DNA from: CATQHP01 sp965214915
Lineage (GTDB): Bacteria; Acidobacteriota; Terriglobia; Bryobacterales; UBA6623
Assembly (NCBI GenBank): GCA_965214915.1
Contig: CBDCCP010000002.1
Span: forward strand, 1,116,001-1,180,000
Length of the DNA: 64,000 nt
Reading direction: 5' to 3'
Position numbers and translations under genes: made by a program. Of this stretch, positions 1-8,185 are shown piece after piece. The notes under the pieces are model-generated. The model did not search any database. It saw nothing but the letters and a program-made list of their open reading frames with translations, and was not told the origin of the DNA. Each line of letters opens with the position of its first letter. Positions within the stretch are counted from its first letter, which is position 1.

Positions 1-255
1 AAAGCGCTTCTGGCGCCGGTTCTGGGCGTCTCGGAGCAAGACGTCTTCGAACTCAAGAACATTTCCTACGTGCGCGGCTTGCGCGCCGCCGCGGAGAAGG
101 TAATTTCCGGTTCCGCTCAGGCCGCTTTCCTGCTGCGGCCGGTTGCCGTACGGAAAGTCGCGGAGATCTGCTTTTCCGGGCGGGTCATGCCGCAGAAATC
201 GACGGACTTCTACCCCAAGCTGCTGGCGGGACTGACGAGCTACAAATTCGGATAG
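1..255 (+). CDS. DUF1015-family protein, C-terminal fragment
   Basis: Only the last 84 codons are in the window; the frame is open from base 1 and stops at the TAG at 253-255. The tail has the ending typical of DUF1015 proteins: an AAFLLRP segment, then MPQKSTDFYPKL just before the C terminus. DUF1015 proteins are cytosolic, usually about 400-450 residues, and their biochemical role is not established. The upstream context is outside the window. Downstream lies a convergent LysR gene only 17 bases away. The family call rests on this short tail, so it is good but not certain. Confidence 0.75.
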   Translation, partial: KALLAPVLGVSEQDVFELKNISYVRGLRAAAEKVISGSAQAAFLLRPVAVRKVAEICFSGRVMPQKSTDFYPKLLAGLTSYKFG

Positions 256-272
256 AGCCGCGCGGGCGCTCT

Positions 273-1193
273 TCATGACGCTTTTTTCACCGCGAGCGAA
301 GCAGAGTTCGTTTCGCGGGCGAACTCGCCGACCACCTCGATAAAACCGAGAGCCGCGCGGGAAAGCGCTTTGTCTTTGCGATAGATGAGTCCTATGGTGC
401 GAATCATCGGCAACGGCTGCAAGCGGACCGCTTTCAGACGGCCTGCCGCAATTTCTTCCCTGGCGTGCGCCGCGGCCAGGAAAGTGACGCCGAGATCGGC
501 CATGGCGAAGTGCTTGAGCATCTCGCTGGAGTCCAATTCCATCGAGATATTGAGGTCGTCCTCGTAAGCGTCGAGATACTCGTCGATCCGCGCGCGCGTG
601 CGGCCGCTCTTGGGCAGGATCAACTCTTCTTTCGAGATTTCCTCCGCGCCGACGGCCTTGTGTTGCGCGAAACGATGTTTCGGAGAAACCAGCAAGCAGA
701 TTTCGTCCGAGTAAATCTGCACCATGACCAGCTTCTTTTCGGAAAGCGGCAACTGCGTGATGCCGAAGTCCACCGAGTTGTCCAAGACGGATTCGATCGT
801 GCGTGAGGCGTACGAGCGCACGACCTGCACTTGCACGTTGGGGAAGCGGCTCTTGAAATTGGAGAACACGCTCGGCAAGACGTTGACGCAGGTAGCTTCG
901 TTGGCGGCGATGACGACCTCGCCGCGGGGGGTACGGTCGAGCTCGCGGACCGCGTCGAAGCCTTGCTTCTTGAGATCGAGAATCTTGCGGGAATATTCGG
1001 CGAACGTCTTGCCCGCGATGGTCAATGAGATGCGGCTGCCGAATCTCTCGAAGAGTTGCGTGCCGAGCTCCTGCTCCATCTGGCGGATCTGCGCGCTGAT
1101 CGCCGGTTGCGTGCGGAAACACGTTTGCGCCGCCTTCGAAAAACTCTTCAAACGAACGATCTCAAGGAACGTGTGTAGTTGATCGAAATCCAC
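273..1193 (-). CDS. LysR-family transcriptional regulator
   Basis: A 306-residue DNA-binding regulator. The N terminus (about residues 1-60) is the LysR winged helix-turn-helix, with FLEIVRLKSFSKAA and the recognition helix TQPAISAQIRQME. The rest is the periplasmic-binding-protein-like co-inducer domain (about 90-295). I chose the GTG at 1191-1193 because the protein then begins directly with the HTH (VDFDQLHTF) and has the family's usual length. Longer in-frame starts would add a non-conserved Arg-rich extension. A TAACAT hexamer sits 8 nt before this GTG, fitting a leaderless start. It diverges from trpS about 175 bases away. LysR proteins often regulate the divergent gene, but trpS is an unlikely target and nothing in the sequence shows the regulon. 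Confidence 0.88.
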   Translation of the reverse strand: MDFDQLHTFLEIVRLKSFSKAAQTCFRTQPAISAQIRQMEQELGTQLFERFGSRISLTIAGKTFAEYSRKILDLKKQGFDAVRELDRTPRGEVVIAANEATCVNVLPSVFSNFKSRFPNVQVQVVRSYASRTIESVLDNSVDFGITQLPLSEKKLVMVQIYSDEICLLVSPKHRFAQHKAVGAEEISKEELILPKSGRTRARIDEYLDAYEDDLNISMELDSSEMLKHFAMADLGVTFLAAAHAREEIAAGRLKAVRLQPLPMIRTIGLIYRKDKALSRAALGFIEVVGEFARETNSASLAVKKAS

Positions 1194-1367
1194 AGTCCGT
1201 AATGTTAGGCGGCGCGCTTTACCGATCGGATGAAGGACAGTTCGACAAAAACCCCTGTCGATCTTCGGTCTAATATACCATCGGCGCAATATGGCATTGG
1301 CGCAGCCCGGCCATCCTCACGGACCGTTCCGTGACGCCGATAGAATGGGAAGTTCCCCGCCGCACTC

Positions 1368-2366
1368 ATGAAACCCCTCATTTTCTCCGGCATGCAGCCT
1401 TCGGGCGGCCTTCATATCGGCAACTACTTGGGCGCGCTGCGCAACTGGACGCAAATCCAGTACGATTACGAGCCGATTTTCTGTATTGTCGACCAGCACG
1501 CCATCACGGTCTATCAAGACCCGCAAGAGTTGAGGGAGCGCTGCGAGCAACTTGCCGCGCTCTATGTCGCCGCCGGGATCGACCCCGACCATGCCGCCGT
1601 ATTCGTGCAATCGCAGGTTCCCGGCCATGTGGAGCTGGCCTGGATTTTCACCTGCGTGACCCCGTACGGCTGGCTCGGGCGCATGACGCAGTTCAAGACG
1701 AAAATACAGCAGTCCGAGGGATCGCAAGAGTCGATCGGCACGGGGCTGTTCGTTTACCCGGTGCTGATGGCCGCCGACATCCTGCTGTACCAGGCTAAAA
1801 TCGTCCCCGTAGGCGATGACCAGTCGCAGCATATGGAGCTTACCCGCAATATCGCCCACCGCTTCAACTCGCTCTACGGAAAAACCTTTGTGGTTCCCGA
1901 AACCCGGCTGCCGGCGGTCGGCGCCCGCATCATGGGCCTGGACGACCCGACGCAGAAGATGAGCAAGTCCGCAGCCGGCCCCAACCACGCCCTGGGCCTG
2001 CTCGATCCCCCCCAGCGCATCAAGAAGCTGATCGGCCGCGCCGTCACCGATTCACAGCCCGCGGTGAACTGGGAACGACCCGGCGCCGGCGTCAAGAATC
2101 TGCTGACGATCTTCCAGTCCCTTTCCGGTTGGAACGGGCGGCAAATGGAATCTCATTTCTCCGGGATGCGCTACGGAGACCTCAAGAAAAACGTCACCGA
2201 GATGCTCGTCTCCAGTCTCGAACCGATCCAGGCGAAGTATGCAGATCTGATGGCCAACCGCGATCACCTGCGCAAGATTCTGCGCGGCAGCGCCGAGCGC
2301 ATCGCCCCGCTTGCCGAAGCAACCGTGCGCTTGGCCAAAGAGCGCACCGGGCTTTACCGCGCTTGA
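1368..2366 (+). CDS. trpS: Tryptophanyl-tRNA synthetase
   Basis: Class I aminoacyl-tRNA synthetase that charges tRNA-Trp with tryptophan in the cytosol. The 332-residue length is normal for bacterial TrpS. The N-terminal Rossmann fold has the family motif SGMQPSGGLHIGNY, where the HIGH signature appears as HIGN. The second ATP-binding loop KMSKSA is near residue 197. The DQHA and PVGDDQSQHMELTR segments, which contact tryptophan and ATP, are also present. The ATG at 1368 follows no strong Shine-Dalgarno, and a TAGAAT hexamer lies about 23 nt upstream. The gene stands alone, ending 8 bases before a convergent sulfatase. Nothing looks truncated or unusual. Confidence 0.97.
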   Translation: MKPLIFSGMQPSGGLHIGNYLGALRNWTQIQYDYEPIFCIVDQHAITVYQDPQELRERCEQLAALYVAAGIDPDHAAVFVQSQVPGHVELAWIFTCVTPYGWLGRMTQFKTKIQQSEGSQESIGTGLFVYPVLMAADILLYQAKIVPVGDDQSQHMELTRNIAHRFNSLYGKTFVVPETRLPAVGARIMGLDDPTQKMSKSAAGPNHALGLLDPPQRIKKLIGRAVTDSQPAVNWERPGAGVKNLLTIFQSLSGWNGRQMESHFSGMRYGDLKKNVTEMLVSSLEPIQAKYADLMANRDHLRKILRGSAERIAPLAEATVRLAKERTGLYRA

Positions 2367-2374
2367 TCCCGCGG

Positions 2375-3724
2375 TCACGACCCGAGGACGGGGAATTCCT
2401 TCGACTCCGTGCGCGCGGTCTTGAGAATGTCCTCGATCCGCTGCGCCGTCCGCGGATTTGACGCGGCGACATCGTTCGTCTCGCCGATGTCCTGCGCGAG
2501 GTTGTAGAGCTCCAGCGGGGCATCGGGGGCGAGCTTGACGCCCTTCCACTTGCCCATCCGAACCGCCCGTTTGTAGCTGCGCTCATGAAATTCCCAGTAG
2601 AGGTATTCATGCTCCTGCTGCGGCTGACCCAAAAGCGTCGGCTTCACCGAGATGCCGTCGCCGCCGGGCGGGGCGGGAACTCCCGCCAGATCGGCGCAAG
2701 TCGCCAAAACGTCCCAGGCGGCCCAGGGCAAGCCGCTCTCGCCGCCCGCCTCGACCGCGCCCTTCCAACGAACGATCATCGGCACGCGGATTCCTCCCTC
2801 GTATAAATCGCGCTTGATGCCGCGCAAGCCGCCCCGCGAGCCGAAGAACTCCGGATCGTGTCCGCCTTCGCGGTGCGGACCGTTGTCGCTGGTGAAAAAG
2901 ACAATCGTGTTCTCGGCCAGCCCCAGGTCGTCGAGTCTGTCCATGATGCGGCCGACATCGCGGTCGAGAAATTCGATCATCGCCGCAAAACCCTTCTCCG
3001 GGTTCGGCCATTTGCGGTCGGAGTAAGAGCCGTAGTGCGGCACTTCCATGCCGTCGCCGGTGCGCCGGCCCAGTTCGTTGTTGGTATGCGGGACGGCGTA
3101 CGGCAGGTAAAGGAAAAACGGCTTCTCGACCGACCGGTCCAGAAAATCGAGCGCCTTGGCGGTAAATAAATCGTGCGCGAAGGTTCCCCGCGCCCCGCTG
3201 CGGTTGTTGCCGATGAAATGCTCGACTTCGTTATGCCAGAGATGTCCGGGGAAGTGATCGTGCGCATGCCATTGGCTGAGGTAGCCGAAGAACTCATCGA
3301 ATCCCTGCACGTTCGGACGCCCCAGCGTGACCGGCCCGCCAACGCCCCACTTGCCGAACTGAGCGGTGGCGTAGCCCGCGGTCTTGAGCGCTTCCGCAAC
3401 GGTCACGTCGCCGGGGCGCAAGGGGACTTCGGGGTTGCGGTTGCCGCGCACGGTGGCGTGGCCGCCGTGTTTTCCGGTCATCAGGCTGCAGCGCGAGGGA
3501 GCGCAAACGGTCGCGCCCGCGTAGAAGTCCGTAAACTTCATCCCTTCGGCGCAAAGCCTGTCGATGTTCGGCGTGCGAATCGTTTTCTGGCCGTAGCAGC
3601 CCAGGTCGCCGTAGCCCAGATCGTCGGCCATGATGAAGATAATGTTGGGGCGCTGTGGCGGGCGCGCTAACGATGCGCCGGCGGACGCCGCGCCGAGCAA
3701 AGTGCAAAACCGCCGTCGATTCAT
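2375..3724 (-). CDS. Sulfatase (arylsulfatase type), Tat-like leader
   Basis: A 449-residue type I sulfatase expected to hydrolyse sulfate esters outside the cytoplasm. The metal-binding ADDLGYGD segment is at residues 33-40. The formylglycine motif CAPSR is at 74-78, so Cys74 is the residue that would become formylglycine. HGGHATVRGN and FTSDNGPHREGG follow, as expected for the family. The N terminus MNRRRFCTLLGAASAGA reads as a twin-arginine-type leader. ATG 3724 was chosen because it begins this leader; an upstream GGAGAA lies about 7 nt before it. The natural substrate cannot be read from sequence. It is the first of five sulfatases in the window and is convergent with trpS. Confidence 0.92.
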   Translation of the reverse strand: MNRRRFCTLLGAASAGASLARPPQRPNIIFIMADDLGYGDLGCYGQKTIRTPNIDRLCAEGMKFTDFYAGATVCAPSRCSLMTGKHGGHATVRGNRNPEVPLRPGDVTVAEALKTAGYATAQFGKWGVGGPVTLGRPNVQGFDEFFGYLSQWHAHDHFPGHLWHNEVEHFIGNNRSGARGTFAHDLFTAKALDFLDRSVEKPFFLYLPYAVPHTNNELGRRTGDGMEVPHYGSYSDRKWPNPEKGFAAMIEFLDRDVGRIMDRLDDLGLAENTIVFFTSDNGPHREGGHDPEFFGSRGGLRGIKRDLYEGGIRVPMIVRWKGAVEAGGESGLPWAAWDVLATCADLAGVPAPPGGDGISVKPTLLGQPQQEHEYLYWEFHERSYKRAVRMGKWKGVKLAPDAPLELYNLAQDIGETNDVAASNPRTAQRIEDILKTARTESKEFPVLGS

Positions 3725-3808
3725 CGTCGTTTCTCCGCGAATGATAAGCTCAAGGCGTAACCGCCCGGATGCGCAGGCGCCATTGTACCGCGCGGTGTCC
3801 AAGTTTCC

Positions 3809-4210
3809 ATGCGCTATCGCCGGGACGAATTCGAGGAGTGGGTGGAAGACGCCTGGCACAGCATCCCCGAGGACATCCGCGCGCGGTTTTCCAACGTCAG
3901 CATAGTCGTCGAGGACGAGCCGTCGGCCGAGCAACTCTACGCCGGAGGCGTTCCTCCGGGCGGAACCCTGCTCGGCCTCTACGAGGGCATTCCTCTCGAC
4001 CGCCGCGGCTGGCATTACCAGATGGCGCTGCCCGACCGCGTCACCTTGTTTCAAGGCCCGCTCGAGCGCCATGCGCGGGGCGACATCCGCCAGGAGATTT
4101 ATCGCACGCTGTGGCACGAGCTGGCGCATCATCTCGGCATGAACGAGGCCCAGGTTCGCGCGGCCGAGAAACGCAAATTCAGCCGACCGCGGCCCCGGCG
4201 ACTGCGCTAG
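3809..4210 (+). CDS. Small zincin-like metallopeptidase family protein
   Basis: A 133-residue soluble protein with one minimal zinc-metallopeptidase motif, HELAHHLGMNE, starting near residue 103: the HExxH plus the downstream Gly and Glu typical of the small zincin family Pfam Zincin_1 (PF06262). The N-terminal part (FEEWVEDAWHSIPEDI) also matches that family. No signal peptide is visible, so it is probably cytosolic. Family members are about 120-140 residues and their substrates are unknown. It diverges from the sulfatase and lies 11 bases before a Gfo/Idh gene on the same strand, so co-transcription is possible but that gene seems to have its own promoter box. Confidence 0.8.
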   Translation: MRYRRDEFEEWVEDAWHSIPEDIRARFSNVSIVVEDEPSAEQLYAGGVPPGGTLLGLYEGIPLDRRGWHYQMALPDRVTLFQGPLERHARGDIRQEIYRTLWHELAHHLGMNEAQVRAAEKRKFSRPRPRRLR

Positions 4211-4213
4211 AAT
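4208..4213 (+). promoter_or_regulatory. -10 box for a probably leaderless start
   Basis: TAGAAT lies 8 nt before the ATG at 4222, and no Shine-Dalgarno is present. Transcription would start at or next to the start codon. It overlaps the stop codon of the preceding zincin gene. It is one of eight similarly placed boxes in the window. This is a pattern inference, with no -35 box seen. Confidence 0.4.
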
Positions 4214-4221
4214 CGCGCGGT

Positions 4222-5391
4222 ATGGACCGTCGTATTTTTTTGTTGTCTTCGAGCGCCGCGGCCCTCGCCCAAAGCCCGAGCGCGCGCATCGCCCTCGGAC
4301 TGATCGGCGCGGGCGGACGCGGCCGCCGGGTCATGGCGGAGTTCCAGCGCGATCCCGCTCTGAAGGTTCACGCCGTATGCGATGTTTACGAGCCCAATCT
4401 CGAGCGCGGCCTGTCGGCGGCCGGAGGCGGCGCGAAGGCCTACCGCAACTACAAACAGTTGCTCGACGACAAGGATATCGACGTCGTGCTGATCGCCACC
4501 CCGGAGCACTGGCACCACCGCATGACGCTCGACGCCATGGCCGCGGGCAAGGATGTTTACGTTGAAAAGCCGCTCTGCCACACGCCCGAAGAGGGCAGGG
4601 AACTGGTCGCCGCCCAGCGCGAGTCCGAGCGCGTCGTGCAAGTCGGCATGCAGCGGCGCAGCTACAACCTCTACCACGAGGCCCGCGATATGCGCCGCGC
4701 CGAACGTCTGGGCGCGGTGCGCATGGTGCGCACGTATTGGCTGAACTCCAGAACCGAGCCGCGGCGCGCGCAGTTCACCGGGCCGATCGACTGGCGCCAA
4801 TGGCTCGGACCCGCGCCCAAGGTCTCCAAAGACCCGCTGCGCTTTTTCAACTGGCGCAGCATCGCCGACTACTCCGGAGGCATCGTCCAGGATCAGGGCG
4901 CGCACATCTACGACTCGATTCACATGATTATGGACGCCGGTTATCCTGCCGCGGTCAACGCCTCCGCGCTGCGGCCTCACGTCGAGGGCATGGATCAACC
5001 CGAGTCCGTCGTCGTGGCCGCCGAATATCCCGAAGACTTCATGGCCGTTTTCACCATCAACTACAACGCCATGCTGTACGACCGCCGCGCCGACCAGCTC
5101 AACGCTTATGACGGCAGCCTCGCCCGCATGGACATCGGCCGCGAGTTCCTCCGCGTTTACGACCGGGAATCGCCCGACCGCGCCTCGTTCGCCAAAGAGC
5201 AGCCCGGCGGCTTCAATCAGGCGACGATCGACCACGTGATGAACTTCCTGGAGTGCGTGCGCACCCGCAACGCCCCGAACGCGCCGATCGAAAAGGGTTT
5301 TCAGGCCGCGCTGATCCTGCAGCTCGCCAACATTTCGATCCGCGAAGGCCGCAAAGTCGGCTGGAACGCAGCAACGTTGTCGGTCCTGTAA
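4222..5391 (+). CDS. Gfo/Idh/MocA-family oxidoreductase
   Basis: A 389-residue NAD(P)-dependent sugar or inositol dehydrogenase-type protein. After a short leader (MDRRIFLLSSSAAALAQ, possibly Tat or Sec), the Rossmann motif GLIGAGGRGRR begins near residue 27. Near residue 110-118 comes the family's DVYVEKPLCHTPEEG segment with the EKP motif, preceded by ATPEHWHHRM. The C-terminal Gfo/Idh domain includes DQGAHIYDSIHMIMDAG. Such leader-bearing members are common in Acidobacteriota and Planctomycetota, where they often occur with sulfatases. The exact substrate is unknown. It follows the zincin gene and is followed by an insertion sequence after a 157-base AT-containing spacer. Confidence 0.9.
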   Translation: MDRRIFLLSSSAAALAQSPSARIALGLIGAGGRGRRVMAEFQRDPALKVHAVCDVYEPNLERGLSAAGGGAKAYRNYKQLLDDKDIDVVLIATPEHWHHRMTLDAMAAGKDVYVEKPLCHTPEEGRELVAAQRESERVVQVGMQRRSYNLYHEARDMRRAERLGAVRMVRTYWLNSRTEPRRAQFTGPIDWRQWLGPAPKVSKDPLRFFNWRSIADYSGGIVQDQGAHIYDSIHMIMDAGYPAAVNASALRPHVEGMDQPESVVVAAEYPEDFMAVFTINYNAMLYDRRADQLNAYDGSLARMDIGREFLRVYDRESPDRASFAKEQPGGFNQATIDHVMNFLECVRTRNAPNAPIEKGFQAALILQLANISIREGRKVGWNAATLSVL

Positions 5392-5529
5392 TAGTGCGGC
5401 GCGCTGCTTCTGCGGTGGATCGCGCGGTAAGGACCGTTGAAACCCGGAACGCGGCCCATCGGTCGCCGGACGCGGCCCAAGATATTTTTATATATTTTAC
5501 ATATAGATGCGGTCGAATGTGATGTAACG

Positions 5530-5548
5530 TACACATTCTCCGGCAAGG
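5530..5548. repeat. Direct repeat flanking IS, left copy
   Basis: A 19-base sequence (TACACATTCTCCGGCAAGG) abutting the left IS end. An identical copy lies at 7142-7160. The first four bases of the right copy coincide with the IS terminus, so the true target duplication is 15-19 bases. Confidence 0.85.
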
Positions 5549-7145
5549 TGTCAAGGCCAAATAGAAATGTCCGCTTTTCTGCCAAGTAGAGATGTCCGCA
5601 TTGGGGTAAGTGTCTGGGCGGTTGCTGAGGGGTTGGGGACGGGGAGAGGGGGGAGCTGTGGACTGGGATTCGGAGGCGGTTTGGGTGCAGGGGGCGGCGG
5701 AGGGAGGGCGCGCGCGCCCGGAGCCGCCTCCTGCACGAGGATGGCTCTTCACGCTTCACGACAGGCCCTGCCGCTTCGCCTCGGCGAGCGCCACTGCCTC
5801 TCGTGCCATTTTCCTCCAGATATGCTTGCGGTGCGGTTTGCGTATCCGTCGAGCCTGCTCCTGCCGGACTCTCTGCACCGTCCGCTGCACGCTCTTCTCG
5901 TCGTCCACCGGCAGCGGCGGCGGCCCTTCCACTAACTGCTTCGCCGCCAACTCGCGCCCCTGGTGCAGCACTCTCAGCGGGCCGTCGTACAGCGCACAAA
6001 CCGTCACCGCTGCGTAGCGCAAACGATACCCCTTGCCCTGTCCCTGAATGCCGTATTCACTGCCCTGAAACTTGAAAGTCAGGTTCTTCGACAGCCTGCG
6101 CACATGCTGGGGACAGAGGATCCGATCCAGTTCGGCAGCCTCCCACTCTACCGCCCGGTGGGCATCTTGCGCGTTCTGCGGAGCGCGCCCGAAGCGCGCG
6201 TTGTACTCCGCCATGTACTGCGGCACAAACGCGTTGGCCGCCTCGATGCCGCTCAAACCCCGTAGCCGAAACTCCCGCGGCAAGCGTGCTTGGAGCGTCT
6301 GGAAGGCCCGCTCCACACGCCCCTTGGCCTGCGGCGTGTGAGCATGAATAGGCTGGATGTCGAGCGCCTCCAGCGCCCGTGTGAACTGCGTCCTCGCGCC
6401 CTCCTGTTCCGGCCGGTTGACCCGGAAAATCGAGTGCTTGTCCGAGTACAAGGCCACCGGCCTCCCGTGCCGCTCAAGATACCCCCGCAGCGTCTGCATG
6501 TAAGCCTGCGTTGTCTCCGCCGCCCACAAGCGCAGCGCCAACAAGCGGCTGGTCGCGTCGTCCACGAAGGCGATCAGGCAGCAGCGCTGCCCACGGCCTT
6601 CGAACCAGTCGTGCGCCGACCCGTCGATCTGCACTAACTCTCCCACGCATGGACGCCGCTCACGCGGCTGATGCACACGCCCGGACCGTCGCGCTTTCGG
6701 CTGCCACAGACCCTCCTCGATCAGCCATCCCCGCAGCGTCTCTACACTCAGCCGGTAACCGTGCTCCTCCCTAAGCTTCTCCTGCGCCAGCGTCGGCGGA
6801 AAGTCCGCGTAGCGCTGCTTCACCAACTCCATAATCCCGCGCCGCGTCTCCTCGGCGATCGCTCGGTTCGACCGCTTGCCCCGCCGCAACGACACCAGCC
6901 CCGCCGCTCCGTAGCGTTTGTAGCGCCCCGCTAAGCGCCGCACCTGCCGCACACACACCCCCAACTGCTCGGCTGCTTCCCGCTGCCGCAGCCGCCCGCC
7001 GACCACCGCTTGCATAACCCCCACTCGATCCGCTTCCTTCACGCTCAACCTTGCCTTCTCTCCTGAATCCACCCTGTGTCCCCTCCCCTCGAAAAGCGGA
7101 CTCTTTAATCTGGTCCATACAGGACATTACTACTTGGGCGCTACA
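5549..7145 (-). mobile_element. IS1202/ISNCY-type insertion sequence
   Basis: A complete-looking insertion sequence of about 1.6 kb. The left end begins TGTCAAGGCCAAATAGAAAT and the right end, read inward, begins TGTAGCGCCCAAGTAGTAAT, giving imperfect inverted repeats sharing CCAA(A/G)TAG(A/T)AATGTCC. The left end has a second subterminal copy of the CCAArTAGArATGTCCGC motif (5557-5574 and 5582-5599), probably transposase binding sites. One transposase gene fills the minus strand. A 15-19-base direct repeat flanks it. Long target duplications are known for IS1202-related elements, which fits. The element lies just upstream of the small secreted protein at 7188. Confidence 0.88.
5756..7072 (-). 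CDS. IS1202/ISNCY-type DDE transposase
   Basis: A 438-residue transposase. The N-terminal half is a helix-turn-helix region (GRLRQREAAEQLGVCVRQVRR, reading about residues 25-50), followed by a second winged region. The rve-like DDE core begins at VGELVQIDGSAHDWF (first Asp); VALYSDKHSIF supplies the second; the segment HTPQAKGRVERAF supplies the catalytic Glu. The start is GTG at 7070-7072. The length is full and no frameshift is visible, so the element may still be active. Base composition is similar to the chromosome. Confidence 0.9.
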   Translation of the reverse strand: MDSGEKARLSVKEADRVGVMQAVVGGRLRQREAAEQLGVCVRQVRRLAGRYKRYGAAGLVSLRRGKRSNRAIAEETRRGIMELVKQRYADFPPTLAQEKLREEHGYRLSVETLRGWLIEEGLWQPKARRSGRVHQPRERRPCVGELVQIDGSAHDWFEGRGQRCCLIAFVDDATSRLLALRLWAAETTQAYMQTLRGYLERHGRPVALYSDKHSIFRVNRPEQEGARTQFTRALEALDIQPIHAHTPQAKGRVERAFQTLQARLPREFRLRGLSGIEAANAFVPQYMAEYNARFGRAPQNAQDAHRAVEWEAAELDRILCPQHVRRLSKNLTFKFQGSEYGIQGQGKGYRLRYAAVTVCALYDGPLRVLHQGRELAAKQLVEGPPPLPVDDEKSVQRTVQRVRQEQARRIRKPHRKHIWRKMAREAVALAEAKRQGLS

Positions 7146-7160
7146 CATTCTCCGGCAAGG
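7142..7160. repeat. Direct repeat flanking IS, right copy
   Basis: Identical to 5530-5548. It joins the right IS end to the short spacer before the cysteine-rich secreted protein gene, so the insertion separated that gene from its original upstream DNA. Confidence 0.85.
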
Positions 7161-7175
7161 ATGCCAAGGGGCCGG

Positions 7176-7181
7176 TATAAT
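7176..7181 (+). promoter_or_regulatory. Consensus -10 box just before a start codon
   Basis: A perfect TATAAT followed by six bases and the ATG at 7188. A transcript starting 6-7 bases downstream would begin at the ATG itself, so it would be leaderless. No -35 hexamer is apparent at the expected spacing. The IS end is only 30 bases upstream. Confidence 0.45.
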
Positions 7182-7187
7182 GCGCGC

Positions 7188-7628
7188 ATGAGAAAAATCT
7201 GGTTCGCGGTCGCCGCGTTCGTTGCGATGTCCGGGCTGTGTTCGGCATGGGAGCTTACCTGCAAGGAATGCATGGATATGTGTTGCGAGTGGGCATACAG
7301 CGCTGGAGGCGGTGCTTACGAGGCTCGCATTCGGCAAAACTCCACAGAACCAGCTCCATGTTTGGAAGAAACAGCGAAGTATGGGGAGAGAGCAGGCAAA
7401 ACGTTACGGTGCAAGAGTAGGGCGTATGGCCGCTGCCTCTCCGAGCAGTGCTCGAAGTGTGCCCTCAACAGGCCTTTCGTCGGCGCTTCGTTCATTCCCG
7501 GATTTGTCTTTTACAAGATGCTTCTTGGCGCCCCAGGCCATTACGGAGTGAGCGGCAGACCGCCTAGACGTTTCAAGCTTGGCCAAGTCATTGAAGTCAA
7601 CCAAGAGGGAAAGGAGAAAATCCAATGA
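7188..7628 (+). CDS. Small cysteine-rich secreted protein, unknown
   Basis: A 146-residue protein of no family I recognise. It opens with a clear Sec signal peptide (MRKIWFAVAAFVAMSGLCSA). The mature part is rich in cysteine: CKECMDMCC directly after the cleavage site, then further Cys near the middle (PCLEE, RCKS, RCLSEQCSKC). This suggests disulfides or metal binding outside the cytoplasm. The ATG at 7188 was chosen because it starts the signal peptide; a longer frame would add non-signal residues copied from the IS end. It overlaps the next gene by ATGA, so the two are probably co-translated. Base composition is clearly less GC-rich than the flanks, hinting at transfer. Confidence 0.62.
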   Translation: MRKIWFAVAAFVAMSGLCSAWELTCKECMDMCCEWAYSAGGGAYEARIRQNSTEPAPCLEETAKYGERAGKTLRCKSRAYGRCLSEQCSKCALNRPFVGASFIPGFVFYKMLLGAPGHYGVSGRPPRRFKLGQVIEVNQEGKEKIQ

Positions 7629-7894
7629 AATATCTTTCTATTGCCTTGATCGGCATGTTGTTTTGTCTCGGATCTGTTCAGGCCCAAACCACCATCGAAG
7701 TGCCGGAAAGCCAAGGGTGCCCGCCTGGCTATACTCAGATCAATAGGGATTGTTCGGCAAAGAACAAACATGAGAATATCTGCAAAGGAGCTGCTACTAC
7801 GGAAACCGTAATTGCGGCCACAAAACTGAGATCGGAAAAGAAAGAATGCGACGAAATCGAAGACGACAATCTCGATCCGTCAGAGTTACGATAG
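7625..7894 (+). CDS. Small secreted protein ending at an amber codon
   Basis: An 89-residue protein with a Sec signal peptide (MKYLSIALIGMLFCLGSVQAQ) and a short Cys-containing mature region (GCPPGYTQINRDC, then two more Cys). No family recognised. It starts inside the stop of the preceding gene (ATGA). The stop is TAG at 7892-7894, but the same frame stays open for another 77 codons to 8128 and that extension reads like protein, with six or more Cys and few rare residues. The gene may therefore be a 168-codon gene carrying a nonsense mutation, or it may be read through. Confidence 0.55.
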   Translation: MKYLSIALIGMLFCLGSVQAQTTIEVPESQGCPPGYTQINRDCSAKNKHENICKGAATTETVIAATKLRSEKKECDEIEDDNLDPSELR

Positions 7895-8128
7895 AAAATA
7901 GAAGATTGCAAAAGCGATGCGGATCGAGAATTCGCTTACGCGGAAGCATCGATAGCCAGCACTTTAGCTTGGTGTCTTTTGAGCGCGCCGTCCTGTATGC
8001 TGACATGCGAAGAGCAAAACCAGGGAGGTTCGAGTGGACACGATTGCAACTACCAGCAAGAAGCCGATTCCTGCAGAATCGAGGGCGGTTGGTGGAATCA
8101 CGACGGCGAATATTGCGAAACCCCATAG
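7895..8128 (+). other. In-frame coding-like continuation after amber stop
   Basis: Directly after the TAG, the frame encodes 77 residues ending at TAG 8126-8128. The composition is protein-like and cysteine-rich: EDCKSDADREF, a hydrophobic ASTLAWCLLSAPSC stretch, MLTCEEQNQGG, DCNYQQEADSC and GGWWNHDGEYCETP. There is no good start codon of its own near the beginning; an internal ATG falls at the MLTCEE position. The alternative frame over this stretch is arginine-rich and looks like a shadow. I read this as the true C-terminal half of the preceding gene. Confidence 0.45.
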
Positions 8129-8185
8129 AAGCGCCAAGCCACGCGCGTATTTTGTCGGTTGTTTAGCCGTGCATCCTGCCGCAGG

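Noticed and set aside
5392..5548. AT-rich island before the IS (5482-5510) as an origin or att site
   Set aside because: No DnaA boxes, integrase gene or repeated att core; it is best seen as ordinary intergenic DNA.
7846..8166. Alternative 106-codon frame over the amber region
   Set aside because: It is strongly arginine-rich and overlaps the better, cysteine-rich frame that continues the upstream gene.
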